A model generated the notes under the pieces. That model was not told the origin of the DNA, made no database searches, and saw only the letters and a program-made list of their open reading frames with translations. A DNA stretch of 64,000 nt from G016756615 sp050958605. GTDB lineage: Bacteria; Pseudomonadota; Alphaproteobacteria; Rhizobiales; Rhizobiaceae. The DNA lies in contig NZ_JBJHDO010000003.1 of the NCBI RefSeq assembly GCF_050958605.1, forward strand, positions 535,683-599,682. The letters run 5' to 3'. Each line of letters starts with the position of its first letter. Positions within the stretch are counted from its first letter, which is position 1. This document shows positions 9,613-18,238 of the stretch, in pieces. The position numbers and the translations under genes were made by a program.

Positions 9613-10845
9613 TTAGAAGTAACGGGTGAAGCGCAGGAAGCCCGACACCGTGCCGTCGAGGTCGTCCACCTTGTCGTAGTGGATTTCCGGACGAACTTCG
9701 AAGTTCGTGACCGGGGTCCACACGGCCGAGATTTCGGCGCCCCAGGCGTTGATGTCGTCGCCGTCGAGGCCAACCATCTTTATGTCGGTGCCCTCTTCGT
9801 ACAGACCGGCGAAATACTGACCGGCAACCGACACACCGAAGTTTTCGGTGAACTGATGGTTGTACGAAGCCAGGATCGACCATTCCGGCGAAACGTCCAG
9901 CGCGGAACCCGTGCTGAAGCGGGTGTCGCTGTTGGCATAGTAACCGAAGAGACGCAGCGAGGAGCCCGGCGAGTTCGGCACGTTGATCTGCGCCGCAAGC
10001 GATGCACCCCAGCCGCTCTGGTGGTCGAAGCCAGGAACGTCGTCCGGAAGACCGGTGATGTCGTCTTCCCAGCCGAAGCGGCCCCAGATCGAACCCCAGC
10101 CCTGGTTCACACCGACCTTGGCCACGACATCCGGCACGTAGCCGTCACCAGCGAGCGCATCGTCTTCGAGAGACAGCGTAGCGAAGAAGCCGTTGCCGCC
10201 GAAGAACGTATAGGACATCTGGTGACGCTGTGCGTAGCCGTAGTACATGCCGCCCCAGGAGTGCGATCCGAAGTTGGTCGCGCCACCGCGGAACGAAGCC
10301 GCCCAAGCCGATTCGGAGTAACCGGCGAAGAAGCCGCCGAGAGCCAGCCAGCCCTGGTCGATCGCGACCGGACCGTCAGCAAACGGGCTTCCGGCCAGCG
10401 AGGTCGGCGTCGAACGCTCACGACCACCCCAGTCGGCCTGGAAGCGGATCATGCCGCGCAGCGTACCCCATTCGGTTTCCGAACGGGACTCGATGTTGAC
10501 GCGAGCGCGAGTCGACTTGATCCAGCCGTCGCCGGTACGGCCGCCGACATAACCGGGGGTGTCGTTGCTGACGTCTTCAAAGATCGGCGAGCCGTCCGGA
10601 GCAGTACCGACCTGCTGGAAATCGGTCTGGTAGCCGTTGGCGCCAACCTGGTACCAAACGTAACCGCTGATCGAAAGACAGGTTTCCGTGCCCGGAATAT
10701 AGAACCAGCCACTACCGTAGGTGTCGCAAACCCGCACATATTCAACGGGCTCCGGTTCCGCCACGACGACGGCGTCAGCGGCACGCGCGCCACTGACGGC
10801 GACGAGCGCCGCAGCCGAGCCAAAAAGTAGGCTCTTAATGTTCAT
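9613..10845 (-). CDS. outer-membrane porin, RopA/Omp2b type (Porin_2)
   Basis: A 410-residue trimeric-porin homologue forming a diffusion channel in the outer membrane. The start at 10845 has GGAGG seven bases upstream and opens a signal peptide ending ARA-ADAVVV. The N-terminal mature region PVEYVRVCDTYGSGWFYIPG with two cysteines (VCDTYG, ETCLSI) is typical of rhizobial and Brucella porins. The rest has alternating aromatic/polar strands, and the chain ends in Phe (FLRFTRYF), the usual assembly signal. It stands alone with its own terminator, as expected for an abundant porin. Confidence 0.93.
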   Translation of the reverse strand: MNIKSLLFGSAAALVAVSGARAADAVVVAEPEPVEYVRVCDTYGSGWFYIPGTETCLSISGYVWYQVGANGYQTDFQQVGTAPDGSPIFEDVSNDTPGYVGGRTGDGWIKSTRARVNIESRSETEWGTLRGMIRFQADWGGRERSTPTSLAGSPFADGPVAIDQGWLALGGFFAGYSESAWAASFRGGATNFGSHSWGGMYYGYAQRHQMSYTFFGGNGFFATLSLEDDALAGDGYVPDVVAKVGVNQGWGSIWGRFGWEDDITGLPDDVPGFDHQSGWGASLAAQINVPNSPGSSLRLFGYYANSDTRFSTGSALDVSPEWSILASYNHQFTENFGVSVAGQYFAGLYEEGTDIKMVGLDGDDINAWGAEISAVWTPVTNFEVRPEIHYDKVDDLDGTVSGFLRFTRYF

Positions 10846-11328
10846 TTTCTGACCTCCAGTCAAAGTTTAAAACGGGTCTGGGCTTTTTATGCTGAAGGAC
10901 AGCGTTCCCTGCCCCATCCCCAATGTCGAAACCTCGGCGACTGCAACGCCTCGATTTCTTCATCGACATTACTCATGATAATGACCCGTTCAACAGACAT
11001 CGCACCGCAATAAAGCCTTCTACGATGCTATCCCACAGGTATGTTGCACAAATGACACGATTTGAGCCCCTTGAGTAAGAATGACTTAACCATGAGGTGC
11101 GCGTTGCCCTTGAAAGCTGCAATCTGGCTATTGAGGCTTGTTGCCGGGAGTTCGATGGCAAACCGAATCGATGGCCGTGGTTTGGCGACATGGGCCTTGA
11201 CCGCGATCCGCCGCATGTCCCGTTCCGGTAGCCGCATATCGTGACAGCGCGGCGGGCAATTTATTTCTCTCGGAGACCCTGTTTGGCAGGTTGATTGTCT
11301 CGGAGCTTTTCTTTATCCAGCGGGCACC
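10846..11328. other. intergenic region upstream of porin
   Basis: About 480 bases with no gene I can support. It is less GC-rich than its surroundings near 10960-11060 and must carry the porin promoter reading leftwards. A regulatory RNA is possible but no clear hairpin/terminator pair was found. Confidence 0.45.
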
Positions 11329-11419
11329 GGAGAGGTGGCCGAGTGGTCGAAGGCGCTCCCCTGCTAAGGGAGTAGAGGTCAAAAGCTTCTCGAGGGTTCG
11401 AATCCCTTCCTCTCCGCCA
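11329..11419 (+). tRNA. tRNA-Ser (anticodon GCT)
   Basis: A 91-nt class II tRNA. The acceptor stem GGAGAGG (11329-11335) pairs with CCTCTCC (11409-11415), followed by the discriminator G and an encoded CCA. The anticodon stem-loop CCCCTGCTAAGGG gives GCT (serine, AGC/AGT codons), a long variable arm follows, and the T arm contains GGTTCGAATCC. All parts are intact. Confidence 0.97.
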
Positions 11420-11480
11420 TCCAACGTGACCTGCGACAACGGCTTGGTCCGGGCGCCCCGACAAGATCGGCCCAGTGCTC

Positions 11481-11588
11481 CTAAAGCGTGTCGCGGCAAT
11501 CGGATTCGGGTGACACGCTTTAGGTCTTTGTTTTTGCCGCATTCTCGCGACGCCGACCGAATCCGGTCGGCTGCGAAATGCTCTAAGT
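11481..11588. repeat. 108-bp palindromic dispersed repeat, copy 1
   Basis: Nearly identical to 28628-28736. It opens with a perfect 12-bp inverted repeat (CTAAAGCGTGTC ... GACACGCTTTAG), then a spacer GTCTTTGTTTTTGCC, then a second hairpin GCCGACC-gaatcc-GGTCGGC flanked by imperfectly paired GCATTCTCGCG / TGCGAAATGC. It lies in the gap between tRNA-Ser and the TetR gene. It resembles the intergenic mosaic or RIME-like elements of rhizobia in structure and intergenic location, but I cannot name its family. Confidence 0.9.
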
Positions 11589-11700
11589 GGGATATCGGGA
11601 GCGAGGAGAGCCTGCGGTTCGTCCTCAAGAAATTGCTTTTGGTCAGAGTTCCGGGCGGCGGCGGCTCGCATTCCTGCTCCGCTCGCCGGAACCCAACCTA

Positions 11701-12384
11701 TCAGCGGCCAGATCGTTGTGCCGCCTCTTGCTCTGATCGTCCTGGATTCGGGACGTCCAGCCGCTCCAGGAACAGAGCGATCACCTCCTCGACGAAGGCT
11801 TCGCGGTCAGACATCACTGGCGTCTGATGGATGTGCTTGCGGATGAGGTAGTAAATTACGGTCGAGTGAAGATGCCAGACTCGTTCGACGCGCCGGTCGT
11901 GGCCCAGCAGCTCCGCTTTGGATCCCTGCCAGTGATCGATTTCATCGGCGATCAGGCCTAGGATCTTCGAGACGTGATCGCCAAGGTAGCGACGCGTCAT
12001 GCCGTTGCCGTCCAGACTCGCGCGCATGGCGATGCGGATCCAGTTGCGGTCGTCTACCACCGCCAAGTATGACAAGTAGAATTCCAATAGCCGCTCGGGC
12101 AGTGGTCGGCTACGATCCGTTATCGCCCTGGCCCACGCTTCATCCCAGCGCGCTTCGAAGACGGCATCGTAAACCGCTTCGATCAGCGCTTCCTTGCCGT
12201 CGAAATATTTGAACACCAAGGCCGGCGAGATGCCGATTTCGCGCGCGAGCTGCCTGATCTGCACCTCGAAGCCGTGGTCGGCGAAATGGGCGACCGCCGC
12301 TTCCAGAATCATTTCGCGCCGCATCTGAGGCGGCATACGAGTCCGGCTTCGCGCCTGCCGCCGGGGTTGTCTCACCGGCTCCAT
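11701..12384 (-). CDS. TetR/AcrR family transcriptional regulator
   Basis: A 227-residue regulator. The N-terminal helix-turn-helix at ~25-67 is clear (AAVAHFADHGF, IRQLAREIGISPALVFKYF, DGKEALIEAV); the C-terminal ligand domain is unassigned. The frame is open up to 12474, but that extension looks unlike TetR proteins; the ATG at 12384 (weak GAAGAAA site) fits the usual short lead before helix 1. It diverges from the TRAP/CoA operon at 12571, so it most likely represses that operon until its substrate or a CoA ester binds. The divergent arrangement is seen; the regulatory role is inference. Confidence 0.88.
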   Translation of the reverse strand: MEPVRQPRRQARSRTRMPPQMRREMILEAAVAHFADHGFEVQIRQLAREIGISPALVFKYFDGKEALIEAVYDAVFEARWDEAWARAITDRSRPLPERLLEFYLSYLAVVDDRNWIRIAMRASLDGNGMTRRYLGDHVSKILGLIADEIDHWQGSKAELLGHDRRVERVWHLHSTVIYYLIRKHIHQTPVMSDREAFVEEVIALFLERLDVPNPGRSEQEAAQRSGR

Positions 12385-12467
12385 CGTTTCTTCGAAATCC
12401 GTCACCACAGCCTGTTCGCCTACGCGCCACAAAGGACCTTGACAAGCCCATTTCCTTATTGAACATT

Positions 12468-12501
12468 GGGTCACTAACGCTCGTCAAGAAGCAATTGACC
12501 C
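12468..12501. promoter_or_regulatory. candidate operator between TetR gene and TRAP operon
   Basis: GGGTCA (12468-12473) and TGACCC (12496-12501) form a 6-bp inverted repeat separated by 22 bases inside the divergent control region. A TTGACA-like -35 element lies just upstream at 12439-12444 reading rightwards. The position fits a TetR-controlled promoter, but the spacing is longer than usual for a single TetR operator, so it may be two half-sites or chance. Confidence 0.3.
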
Positions 12502-12570
12502 CACCGGGCACCTAAGAAACGCTTTTCACAGCCGCAAGCATTGCTTGCCGCTTACAGGGAGGAATTGCGT

Positions 12571-13629
12571 GTGAAGCTGGATCTTATCACCACTGTGGCA
12601 ACAGCCGCTCTTCTGTCGCTCGCCACGACAGCCCAGGCGGAAACCTTCAATCTTCGCATCGGCGCCGGCCACCCCTTAGGTTCGCTCTGGGTCGGATCGA
12701 TCAAGGACTTCTTCATGGCGGAAGTCGCCAAGCGGGTCGAAGAGCGGACGGATCACAGCATCACATGGACAGAAGGCTTCGGCGGCACAGTCTGCAAGCT
12801 CGGCGAATGCCTTGAAGCGGTCGAGTCGGGACTGCTCGACATTGCAGACCTCGAGGCCGCATTCGAGCCGGCCAAGCTCATGGCGGCGAATTTTTCCTAT
12901 TTCGTTCCGTTCGGCGCTACTGACCCGGTCGTGGCGCAGAAAGCGGCGGCGGACGTCTATGAATCAACGCCGGAACTCACGGCCCTGTTCGAGCGCTACA
13001 ACCAGATCTATCTCGGCGCCAGCGTGGTGGCCAACTACGGGCTCGTGACGACCTTCGAATGGGGGACCGTCGATCAACTCAAGGGTCAGAAGATCGCCGC
13101 GGCAGGCCCGAACATCCCCTGGCTGGAATCGACCGGCGTGGTCGGCGTCCAGTCGACGCTGAACGAAGCCTACACCTCGTTCCAGACCGGGGTCTACGAA
13201 GGTTGGATAATGTTCGCGGACGCTGTCGTCTCCTTCAAGCTCAACGAGGTGACCAAGCAGTTTGTCGACATGGGGTTCGGCTCGGTGCACACGCCGCTGC
13301 TCACCATCAACAAGGACACTTTCGACAGCCTGCCGCCCGAGGTTCGGGATATCGTCGTCGAGGTCGGGCGCGAGTGGGGTGCGGAGACTGCGCGGCGGAT
13401 CGGCGCCAAGCAGGACGAATCCGTGAAGACGCTGACGGCGACGTTGAAAGTCATCGACCCTGATCCGGCTGTGCGCAAGGCGTGGGCCGAGGCCCTGCCG
13501 AACATTCCGAAACTGCGCTCGGGGGAGATCAGCGCCGCCGGCCAGCCGGGTGAAGTGGTCTACAAATATGTCGAGGCGCTGAAAGCGGCGGGCCACGAAT
13601 TCCCGCGCGACTGGGCTGCGGAACGCTAA
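12571..13629 (+). CDS. TRAP transporter substrate-binding protein (DctP family)
   Basis: The periplasmic binding component of a TRAP transporter, capturing a carboxylate for sodium-driven uptake. The GTG at 12571 is chosen because GGGAGGA stands seven bases before it and it opens a signal peptide ending TAQA-ETF. The 352-residue protein has the DctP fold signatures (WTEGFGG, LLDIADLEAAF, GLVTTFEWGTVDQLKGQKIAA). Two cysteines, C75 and C80, are close enough to form a disulfide near the ligand cleft. First gene of a seven-gene operon; ligand unknown. Confidence 0.92.
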   Translation: MKLDLITTVATAALLSLATTAQAETFNLRIGAGHPLGSLWVGSIKDFFMAEVAKRVEERTDHSITWTEGFGGTVCKLGECLEAVESGLLDIADLEAAFEPAKLMAANFSYFVPFGATDPVVAQKAAADVYESTPELTALFERYNQIYLGASVVANYGLVTTFEWGTVDQLKGQKIAAAGPNIPWLESTGVVGVQSTLNEAYTSFQTGVYEGWIMFADAVVSFKLNEVTKQFVDMGFGSVHTPLLTINKDTFDSLPPEVRDIVVEVGREWGAETARRIGAKQDESVKTLTATLKVIDPDPAVRKAWAEALPNIPKLRSGEISAAGQPGEVVYKYVEALKAAGHEFPRDWAAER

Positions 13630-13668
13630 CGAGCCCACCCTGTCCAGAACTCCAATCGGGTCGAAGCG

Positions 13669-14184
13669 ATGGGCGACATCCTTCACAAGGTGCTGGAGCG
13701 CCTGAACCTGCTCTCCAGCATCGGCATCCTTCTGCTGATGACGTTGATCTCGGCCGACGTGATCGGTCGGCAACTCGGGCATCCTCTCGCGGGGGTTCCC
13801 GAACTCGTACGGTTCGCCGTGGTCTGCATGTTCTGGCTCCAGATGGCCTACGTGCTCCGCGCGGGAGGGCATTTAAGAACGACGCTGGTCTTTGACCTGC
13901 TGCCCGGTTTCGCACAAAAGGGCGTACTCCTACTCAACGCCGCCATCGGCTGCGCAATCATGCTGATGATCGTCTGGCTCGGCGTGCCGGAACTCCTCAA
14001 TGCATGGGAGATCGGTGAGTTCGAGGGCGCCCTTCCCGTTCGTATACCCGTCTGGCCGATCTGGACGGTCATCGTCTGCTGCGCAGCATTGACCGCTCTC
14101 CAGTTCACGCTCGATTTCATCACGGTGGCGCGCGGCGGAACCGTCGCCGACAATGCCACCGACAAAACTGAACTGGTGGGCTGA
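13669..14184 (+). CDS. TRAP transporter small permease (DctQ family)
   Basis: A 171-residue inner-membrane protein with four predicted helices (about 16-36, 53-70, 91-112 and 130-150), the usual DctQ size and layout. It partners the large permease, whose start codon overlaps its stop (TGATG at 14182-14186), showing translational coupling. The motif DVIGRQLGHPLAGVPEL in the loop after helix 1 is typical of DctQ. Confidence 0.93.
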   Translation: MGDILHKVLERLNLLSSIGILLLMTLISADVIGRQLGHPLAGVPELVRFAVVCMFWLQMAYVLRAGGHLRTTLVFDLLPGFAQKGVLLLNAAIGCAIMLMIVWLGVPELLNAWEIGEFEGALPVRIPVWPIWTVIVCCAALTALQFTLDFITVARGGTVADNATDKTELVG

Positions 14185-15500
14185 TGACACCTGAACTCAT
14201 CGGATTTTTGTCTGTCGGCCTCATCTTCGGCCTGATCCTGCTCGGCATGCATATAGGCGTCGCGCTCGCCGCCGTCAGCTTCATCGGCGTCTACATGATC
14301 ACCGGTCGCATGACCGTGGCGGCGAGCCTTCTGCAGTCGACCGCCTACAGCGGCATTGCGGACTATGCCTTTGCAGTCATCCCACTCTTCGTGGTCATGG
14401 GGCTCTTCGCGATGCGGGCCGGTGTCGTGCGCGATCTGTTCGACGCCGCCGAGACCTTGACGCGCAAGCTGCATGGCGGGATCGGCGTCTCCACCGTCTT
14501 CGCCAACGCTATTTTCGCCGCGGTCACCGGCGTCTCGGTCGCCTCGGCCGCAGTCTTCTCCAAGATTGCCATACCGGAGATGAACCGGCTTGGATACGAC
14601 CGGCGCTTCGGCCTCGGCATCGTTGCTGCCAGCGCGCTGCTTGGCATGCTGATCCCGCCTTCGGTGCTGATGATCATATACGGCGTCGTCGCGGAGCAAT
14701 CGATCGGCCGTCTCTTTGCGGCAGGCATCGGCCCCGGCCTTCTCGTGACAGTGGTCCTCATGCTCGCGATCATGCTTCGGGTACGCGCCAATCCGCAACT
14801 GGCGGGCGGCGTACAAACGGCCGCGAAGCAACGCATGTCGCCGACGCAGCTTGTCGTCAAGATGGGACCGATCGGCATTCTCATCCTGCTTGTCCTCGGT
14901 GGCATCTACGGCGGGCTATTCACCCCCACCGAAGCTGGGGCGATCGGGGCGCTCGGCGCCCTGGTCCTGGCCGCGCTCAAGCATCGGTTCGCCGGGACCT
15001 CCCTTATCGATACGCTGCTCGATACGGGCCGGGCCTGCGGCGCAATCTTCTTCCTCCTGATCACGGCGCAGATGTACAGCCGCATGCTCACGCTTTCGCG
15101 CCTGCCAGACAGCCTGACGATCTGGGCGATCGGCCTCGAACTGCCCGCGATCGTCGTGATCCTCGCTTTCGTCCTGGTCCTGCTTCTGCTCGGCTGCATA
15201 ATCGACTCCGTCTCGATCCTCCTGCTCGCCATGCCGATCATGGTGCCGGTGGTGATCAATCTCGGCTACGACCCGATCTGGTTCGGCATGGTGGCGATCC
15301 TCACGATCGAGTTGGGGCTGATCACCCCACCGTTTGGGATGGTGGTCTTCGCCATGCGAGCCTCGCTTGCCGAAGCGGTTCCGCTCGAGGAGATATTCCG
15401 CGGCGTCCTCCCCTTCTTCGCTATCCTGCTCATCGCGCTCGCCGTTGTGATCGCGATCCCCGAAATCTCCCTGTTCTTCCCGCGCCTCATCTACGGTTGA
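14184..15500 (+). CDS. TRAP transporter large permease (DctM family)
   Basis: A 438-residue membrane protein with about 12-13 hydrophobic segments, the transport channel of the TRAP system. DctM signatures include AVIPLFVVMGLFA, GVSVASAAVFSKIAIPEM and the PPSVLMIIYG hairpin, with a second repeat near GLITPPFGMVVFAMR. It starts inside the stop codon of the small permease. Together with the binding protein this forms a complete transporter. Confidence 0.94.
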   Translation: MTPELIGFLSVGLIFGLILLGMHIGVALAAVSFIGVYMITGRMTVAASLLQSTAYSGIADYAFAVIPLFVVMGLFAMRAGVVRDLFDAAETLTRKLHGGIGVSTVFANAIFAAVTGVSVASAAVFSKIAIPEMNRLGYDRRFGLGIVAASALLGMLIPPSVLMIIYGVVAEQSIGRLFAAGIGPGLLVTVVLMLAIMLRVRANPQLAGGVQTAAKQRMSPTQLVVKMGPIGILILLVLGGIYGGLFTPTEAGAIGALGALVLAALKHRFAGTSLIDTLLDTGRACGAIFFLLITAQMYSRMLTLSRLPDSLTIWAIGLELPAIVVILAFVLVLLLLGCIIDSVSILLLAMPIMVPVVINLGYDPIWFGMVAILTIELGLITPPFGMVVFAMRASLAEAVPLEEIFRGVLPFFAILLIALAVVIAIPEISLFFPRLIYG

Positions 15501-15531
15501 CGCGGTCCTTCATTCCAACGGAGTAGTATTG

Positions 15532-16494
15532 ATGAATATCAAGCCTGGCATCGCCGCCATCGACGAAGCGACCGAGAAGCTGTCCAACTGGAATCGCTGG
15601 GGGAAGGATGACGAGATCGGCACGTTGAACCTGGTTGCGCCCGAAGACATCATCGCCGCGGCTAAGCTCGTCCGGAAGGGCAAGGTCTTCGCAATGGGCC
15701 TGCCGCTCGACAAGAACGGTCCTCAGAGGGGCGCCTTCGACGGGCCCCCGCGCTGGAATCCGATTCACACCATGCTCGCCACCGGCACCGATGGCCTCGC
15801 CGGCCGCTACGATGAAAAGCCGAAGATCCGTTACGCCGACGATGCGATCAGCATGCCCATCCAGTGCGCCACCCATTGGGACGCTCTCGGTCATGTCTTC
15901 TACGGCGATACAATGTACAACGGCTATTCCGCCGCTCTGGTGGACGCGCTCGGCGTGCACAAGAACGGCATCGAACATACGCGCGATAAGATGGTTGGGC
16001 GCGGCGTCCTCCTTGACGTGGCGCGCTGCAAGGGCGTCGACGATCTCGACGACGGCTATGCGATCACCAATGCCGATCTCGACAGCGCGGCAAAAGCGCA
16101 GGGCGTCGAGATCCGTCGGGGAGATTTCGTCATGGTCCGCACCGGCCACATGGAGCGCGTTCGCAAGGCGGGCGACTGGGGCACCTATGCCGGCGGCGAC
16201 GCCCCAGGCGTAGCGTTCGAGAATTGCTATTGGTGCCACGAGAAGGACATTGCCGCGATTTGCACCGACACTTGGGGGGTCGAGGTCCGTCCCAACGGAA
16301 CCCCCGAGACGGCGCAGCCTTGGCATCAGGTTGTCATTCCTGCAATGGGCCTCACGATGGGCGAAATGTTCGACCTTTCCGAACTCGCAGCCGATTGCGC
16401 AGAAGACTGCGTCTACGAATTCTTTTTCTGCGCACCGCCACTCATCATTACCGGTGGCACCGGCTCGCCGATCAATCCGCAGGCGATCAAGTGA
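15532..16494 (+). CDS. cyclase-family metal-dependent hydrolase (kynurenine formamidase-like)
   Basis: A 320-residue member of the cyclase family (PF04199), whose characterised members hydrolyse amides or lactones (kynurenine formamidase, isatin hydrolase) with a divalent metal. The metal motif is QCATHWDALGH, with H115, D117 and H121. The start at 15532 has GGAG eight bases upstream; a TTG just before it is less likely. It sits 31 bases after the TRAP permease and 22 before the SDR, so it probably acts on the imported compound, for example opening a ring or hydrolysing an amide. Substrate unknown. Confidence 0.85.
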   Translation: MNIKPGIAAIDEATEKLSNWNRWGKDDEIGTLNLVAPEDIIAAAKLVRKGKVFAMGLPLDKNGPQRGAFDGPPRWNPIHTMLATGTDGLAGRYDEKPKIRYADDAISMPIQCATHWDALGHVFYGDTMYNGYSAALVDALGVHKNGIEHTRDKMVGRGVLLDVARCKGVDDLDDGYAITNADLDSAAKAQGVEIRRGDFVMVRTGHMERVRKAGDWGTYAGGDAPGVAFENCYWCHEKDIAAICTDTWGVEVRPNGTPETAQPWHQVVIPAMGLTMGEMFDLSELAADCAEDCVYEFFFCAPPLIITGGTGSPINPQAIK

Positions 16495-16516
16495 CCGGAC
16501 ACGACGGGAGGCAGAA

Positions 16517-17305
16517 ATGACCGGAACCGGACATCCCGTCGCCCTCATCACCGGAGGCGGCACCGGCGTGGGCGCAGCTTCAGCGCTGCAACTGGCCAAG
16601 CGCGGCTACAACGTAGCCATCAACTATAGCCGCAGCCAGGCTGAGGCGGAAGAGACGGCCGCGGCGGCTCGCGCCTGCGGCGTCGATGCGGTGGCTGTGA
16701 AAGGCACGGTCGCCGAGGACGCCGACTGTCGCAGGATGGTTGGCCAGGCGGTCGCACGCTGGGGCAGGATTGACGCGCTGATCAACAGCGCCGGTACCAC
16801 TCAGTTCGCCGCCCTTGCCGATCTGGAGAAACAGAATGCCGAAGACTTCCTCCGGGTCTACGGCGTCAACGTGATCGGCGTCTACCAGATGGTCCGCGCC
16901 GCCGAGCCGTATTTGAGGAAGAGCGACAATGGCGCGGTGGTCAACATCTCGTCCATTGCCGGCGTCAACGGCAATGGCAGTTCGATCGCCTATATCGCGT
17001 CCAAGGGTGCGCTCAACACGCTGACGTTGACGCTTGCCCGGCTGCTCTCGCCCGAGGTCCGGGTCAACGTCGTGTTGCCCGGGCTGATCGATACGCGCTG
17101 GCTGCCGGCCGGTCTCGGCAGCGAGACCTTCGAGACGGTGAAGCAGAATTTCGCCAACTCGTCCGCACTCGGCGCGGTCTGCTCGGCCGACGACATCGCC
17201 GACGCCGCCACCTTCCTTGTCTGCGACGCGCTGAAGATGACCGGCCAGTTCTTGACGGTGGACGCCGGGTTCATGCTCGGCCGGCCGGCGAAAGTGTCGA
17301 AATAG
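16517..17305 (+). CDS. short-chain dehydrogenase/reductase (SDR)
   Basis: A 262-residue classical SDR. The cofactor loop TGGGTGVG begins at residue 12, NSAG at 90-93, and the catalytic set is S145/S146, Y159 and K163 (YIASK). The residue after beta-2 is not acidic (NYSRS), which leans towards NADP(H), although an NAD(H) preference cannot be excluded. A strong GGGAGG site precedes the ATG. In this operon it may oxidise a hydroxyacyl-CoA or a ring alcohol; that role is inferred from the adjacent hydratase and CoA ligase. Confidence 0.88.
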   Translation: MTGTGHPVALITGGGTGVGAASALQLAKRGYNVAINYSRSQAEAEETAAAARACGVDAVAVKGTVAEDADCRRMVGQAVARWGRIDALINSAGTTQFAALADLEKQNAEDFLRVYGVNVIGVYQMVRAAEPYLRKSDNGAVVNISSIAGVNGNGSSIAYIASKGALNTLTLTLARLLSPEVRVNVVLPGLIDTRWLPAGLGSETFETVKQNFANSSALGAVCSADDIADAATFLVCDALKMTGQFLTVDAGFMLGRPAKVSK

Positions 17306-17315
17306 GCCGGCCGCC

Positions 17316-18236
17316 ATGTCGCGCTACGAAGAGTTGCTTGGTCTCACCTTCCCTGAGATCGAGCATTCCTATGGCTGGCGCGATACGGTGCTTTATGCGC
17401 TAGGCGTCGGCGCGGGCGAAGATCCGCTCGACGACCATGAACTCGACCTCGTATTCGAGGAGCGGTTGAGCGTTCTGCCCTCCATGGCGGTGACTCTCGC
17501 ATATCCCGGATTCTGGTATCGCAACCTGCCGACCGGGCTCGACTTCATGCGCGTGGTGCATGCCTCCGAGCACCTCCAGATCCACCACCGGCTTCCGGTT
17601 GCGGCGACCGTGGTGGCCCGGCCTCGCATCACCGCCATCTACGACAAGGGGGAAGGGCGCGGCGCGCTCGTCGAGAGCGAACGCGAGATCCGTCGCAAGC
17701 AGGACCGGCTCTTGCTTGCCACCGTGCGTCAGACCGCCTTCTGCCGCGCTGATGGCGGTCTCGGCGGCCGCATCTTAGCGCCGCCCGCCCCGCATGAGAT
17801 GCCGGCGCGCGCGCCAGATGTCTTCGTCGACATGCCCACGTCGCGGCGCGCTGCGCTGATCTACCGCCTCTCCGGCGACGACAACCCGCTGCACATCGAT
17901 CCTGGCTTCGCCCAAGGTGCCGGCTTCGCCGCGCCCATCCTGCATGGGCTGGCGAGCTACGGACATGTTGCGCGCGCGATCCGCCGCACCTTCTGCGACG
18001 GGCCGGACATAACCTTGATGGGCTGCCGCTTCGTGGGCGTCGTCTATCCGGGCGAAACGCTCTCTATCGAACTCTGGCGCGAAGGCGAGCAAGTGTCGTT
18101 CCGTGCGTTCGTCGGAGACCGCAGGGTTATCGACAATGGCGAGGCCACCTTGGGCAATTTGGCCTCTGGGGAGCCGCATGTTGTGGACGCCCGTCCAGAT
18201 GCTGAACACGCCAAGGTCACTGCTTTGGGAGAATAG
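17316..18236 (+). CDS. double-hotdog enoyl-CoA hydratase / MaoC-like dehydratase
   Basis: A 306-residue protein with two hotdog folds like the hydratase 2 part of peroxisomal multifunctional enzyme. The C-terminal half carries the R-hydratase motif LSGDDNPLHIDPGFA, with D188/D189 and H193 as likely catalytic residues, followed by GFAAPILHGLASYG. The N-terminal half lacks an equivalent motif and probably shapes the acyl pocket. It should hydrate an enoyl-CoA to the (R)-3-hydroxyacyl-CoA. Ten bases separate it from the SDR and two from the CoA ligase, so the three are tightly coupled. Confidence 0.85.
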   Translation: MSRYEELLGLTFPEIEHSYGWRDTVLYALGVGAGEDPLDDHELDLVFEERLSVLPSMAVTLAYPGFWYRNLPTGLDFMRVVHASEHLQIHHRLPVAATVVARPRITAIYDKGEGRGALVESEREIRRKQDRLLLATVRQTAFCRADGGLGGRILAPPAPHEMPARAPDVFVDMPTSRRAALIYRLSGDDNPLHIDPGFAQGAGFAAPILHGLASYGHVARAIRRTFCDGPDITLMGCRFVGVVYPGETLSIELWREGEQVSFRAFVGDRRVIDNGEATLGNLASGEPHVVDARPDAEHAKVTALGE

Positions 18237-18238
18237 AC

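Noticed and set aside
9679..10830. A 383-codon plus-strand frame opposite the porin
   Set aside because: The porin has signal peptide, conserved N-terminus, terminal Phe, ribosome site and terminator; the opposite frame has none.
11329..12384. Genomic island integrated at tRNA-Ser
   Set aside because: The tRNA is intact, but I found no integrase gene and no repeated copy of its 3' end further along, so tRNA-linked integration is not supported.
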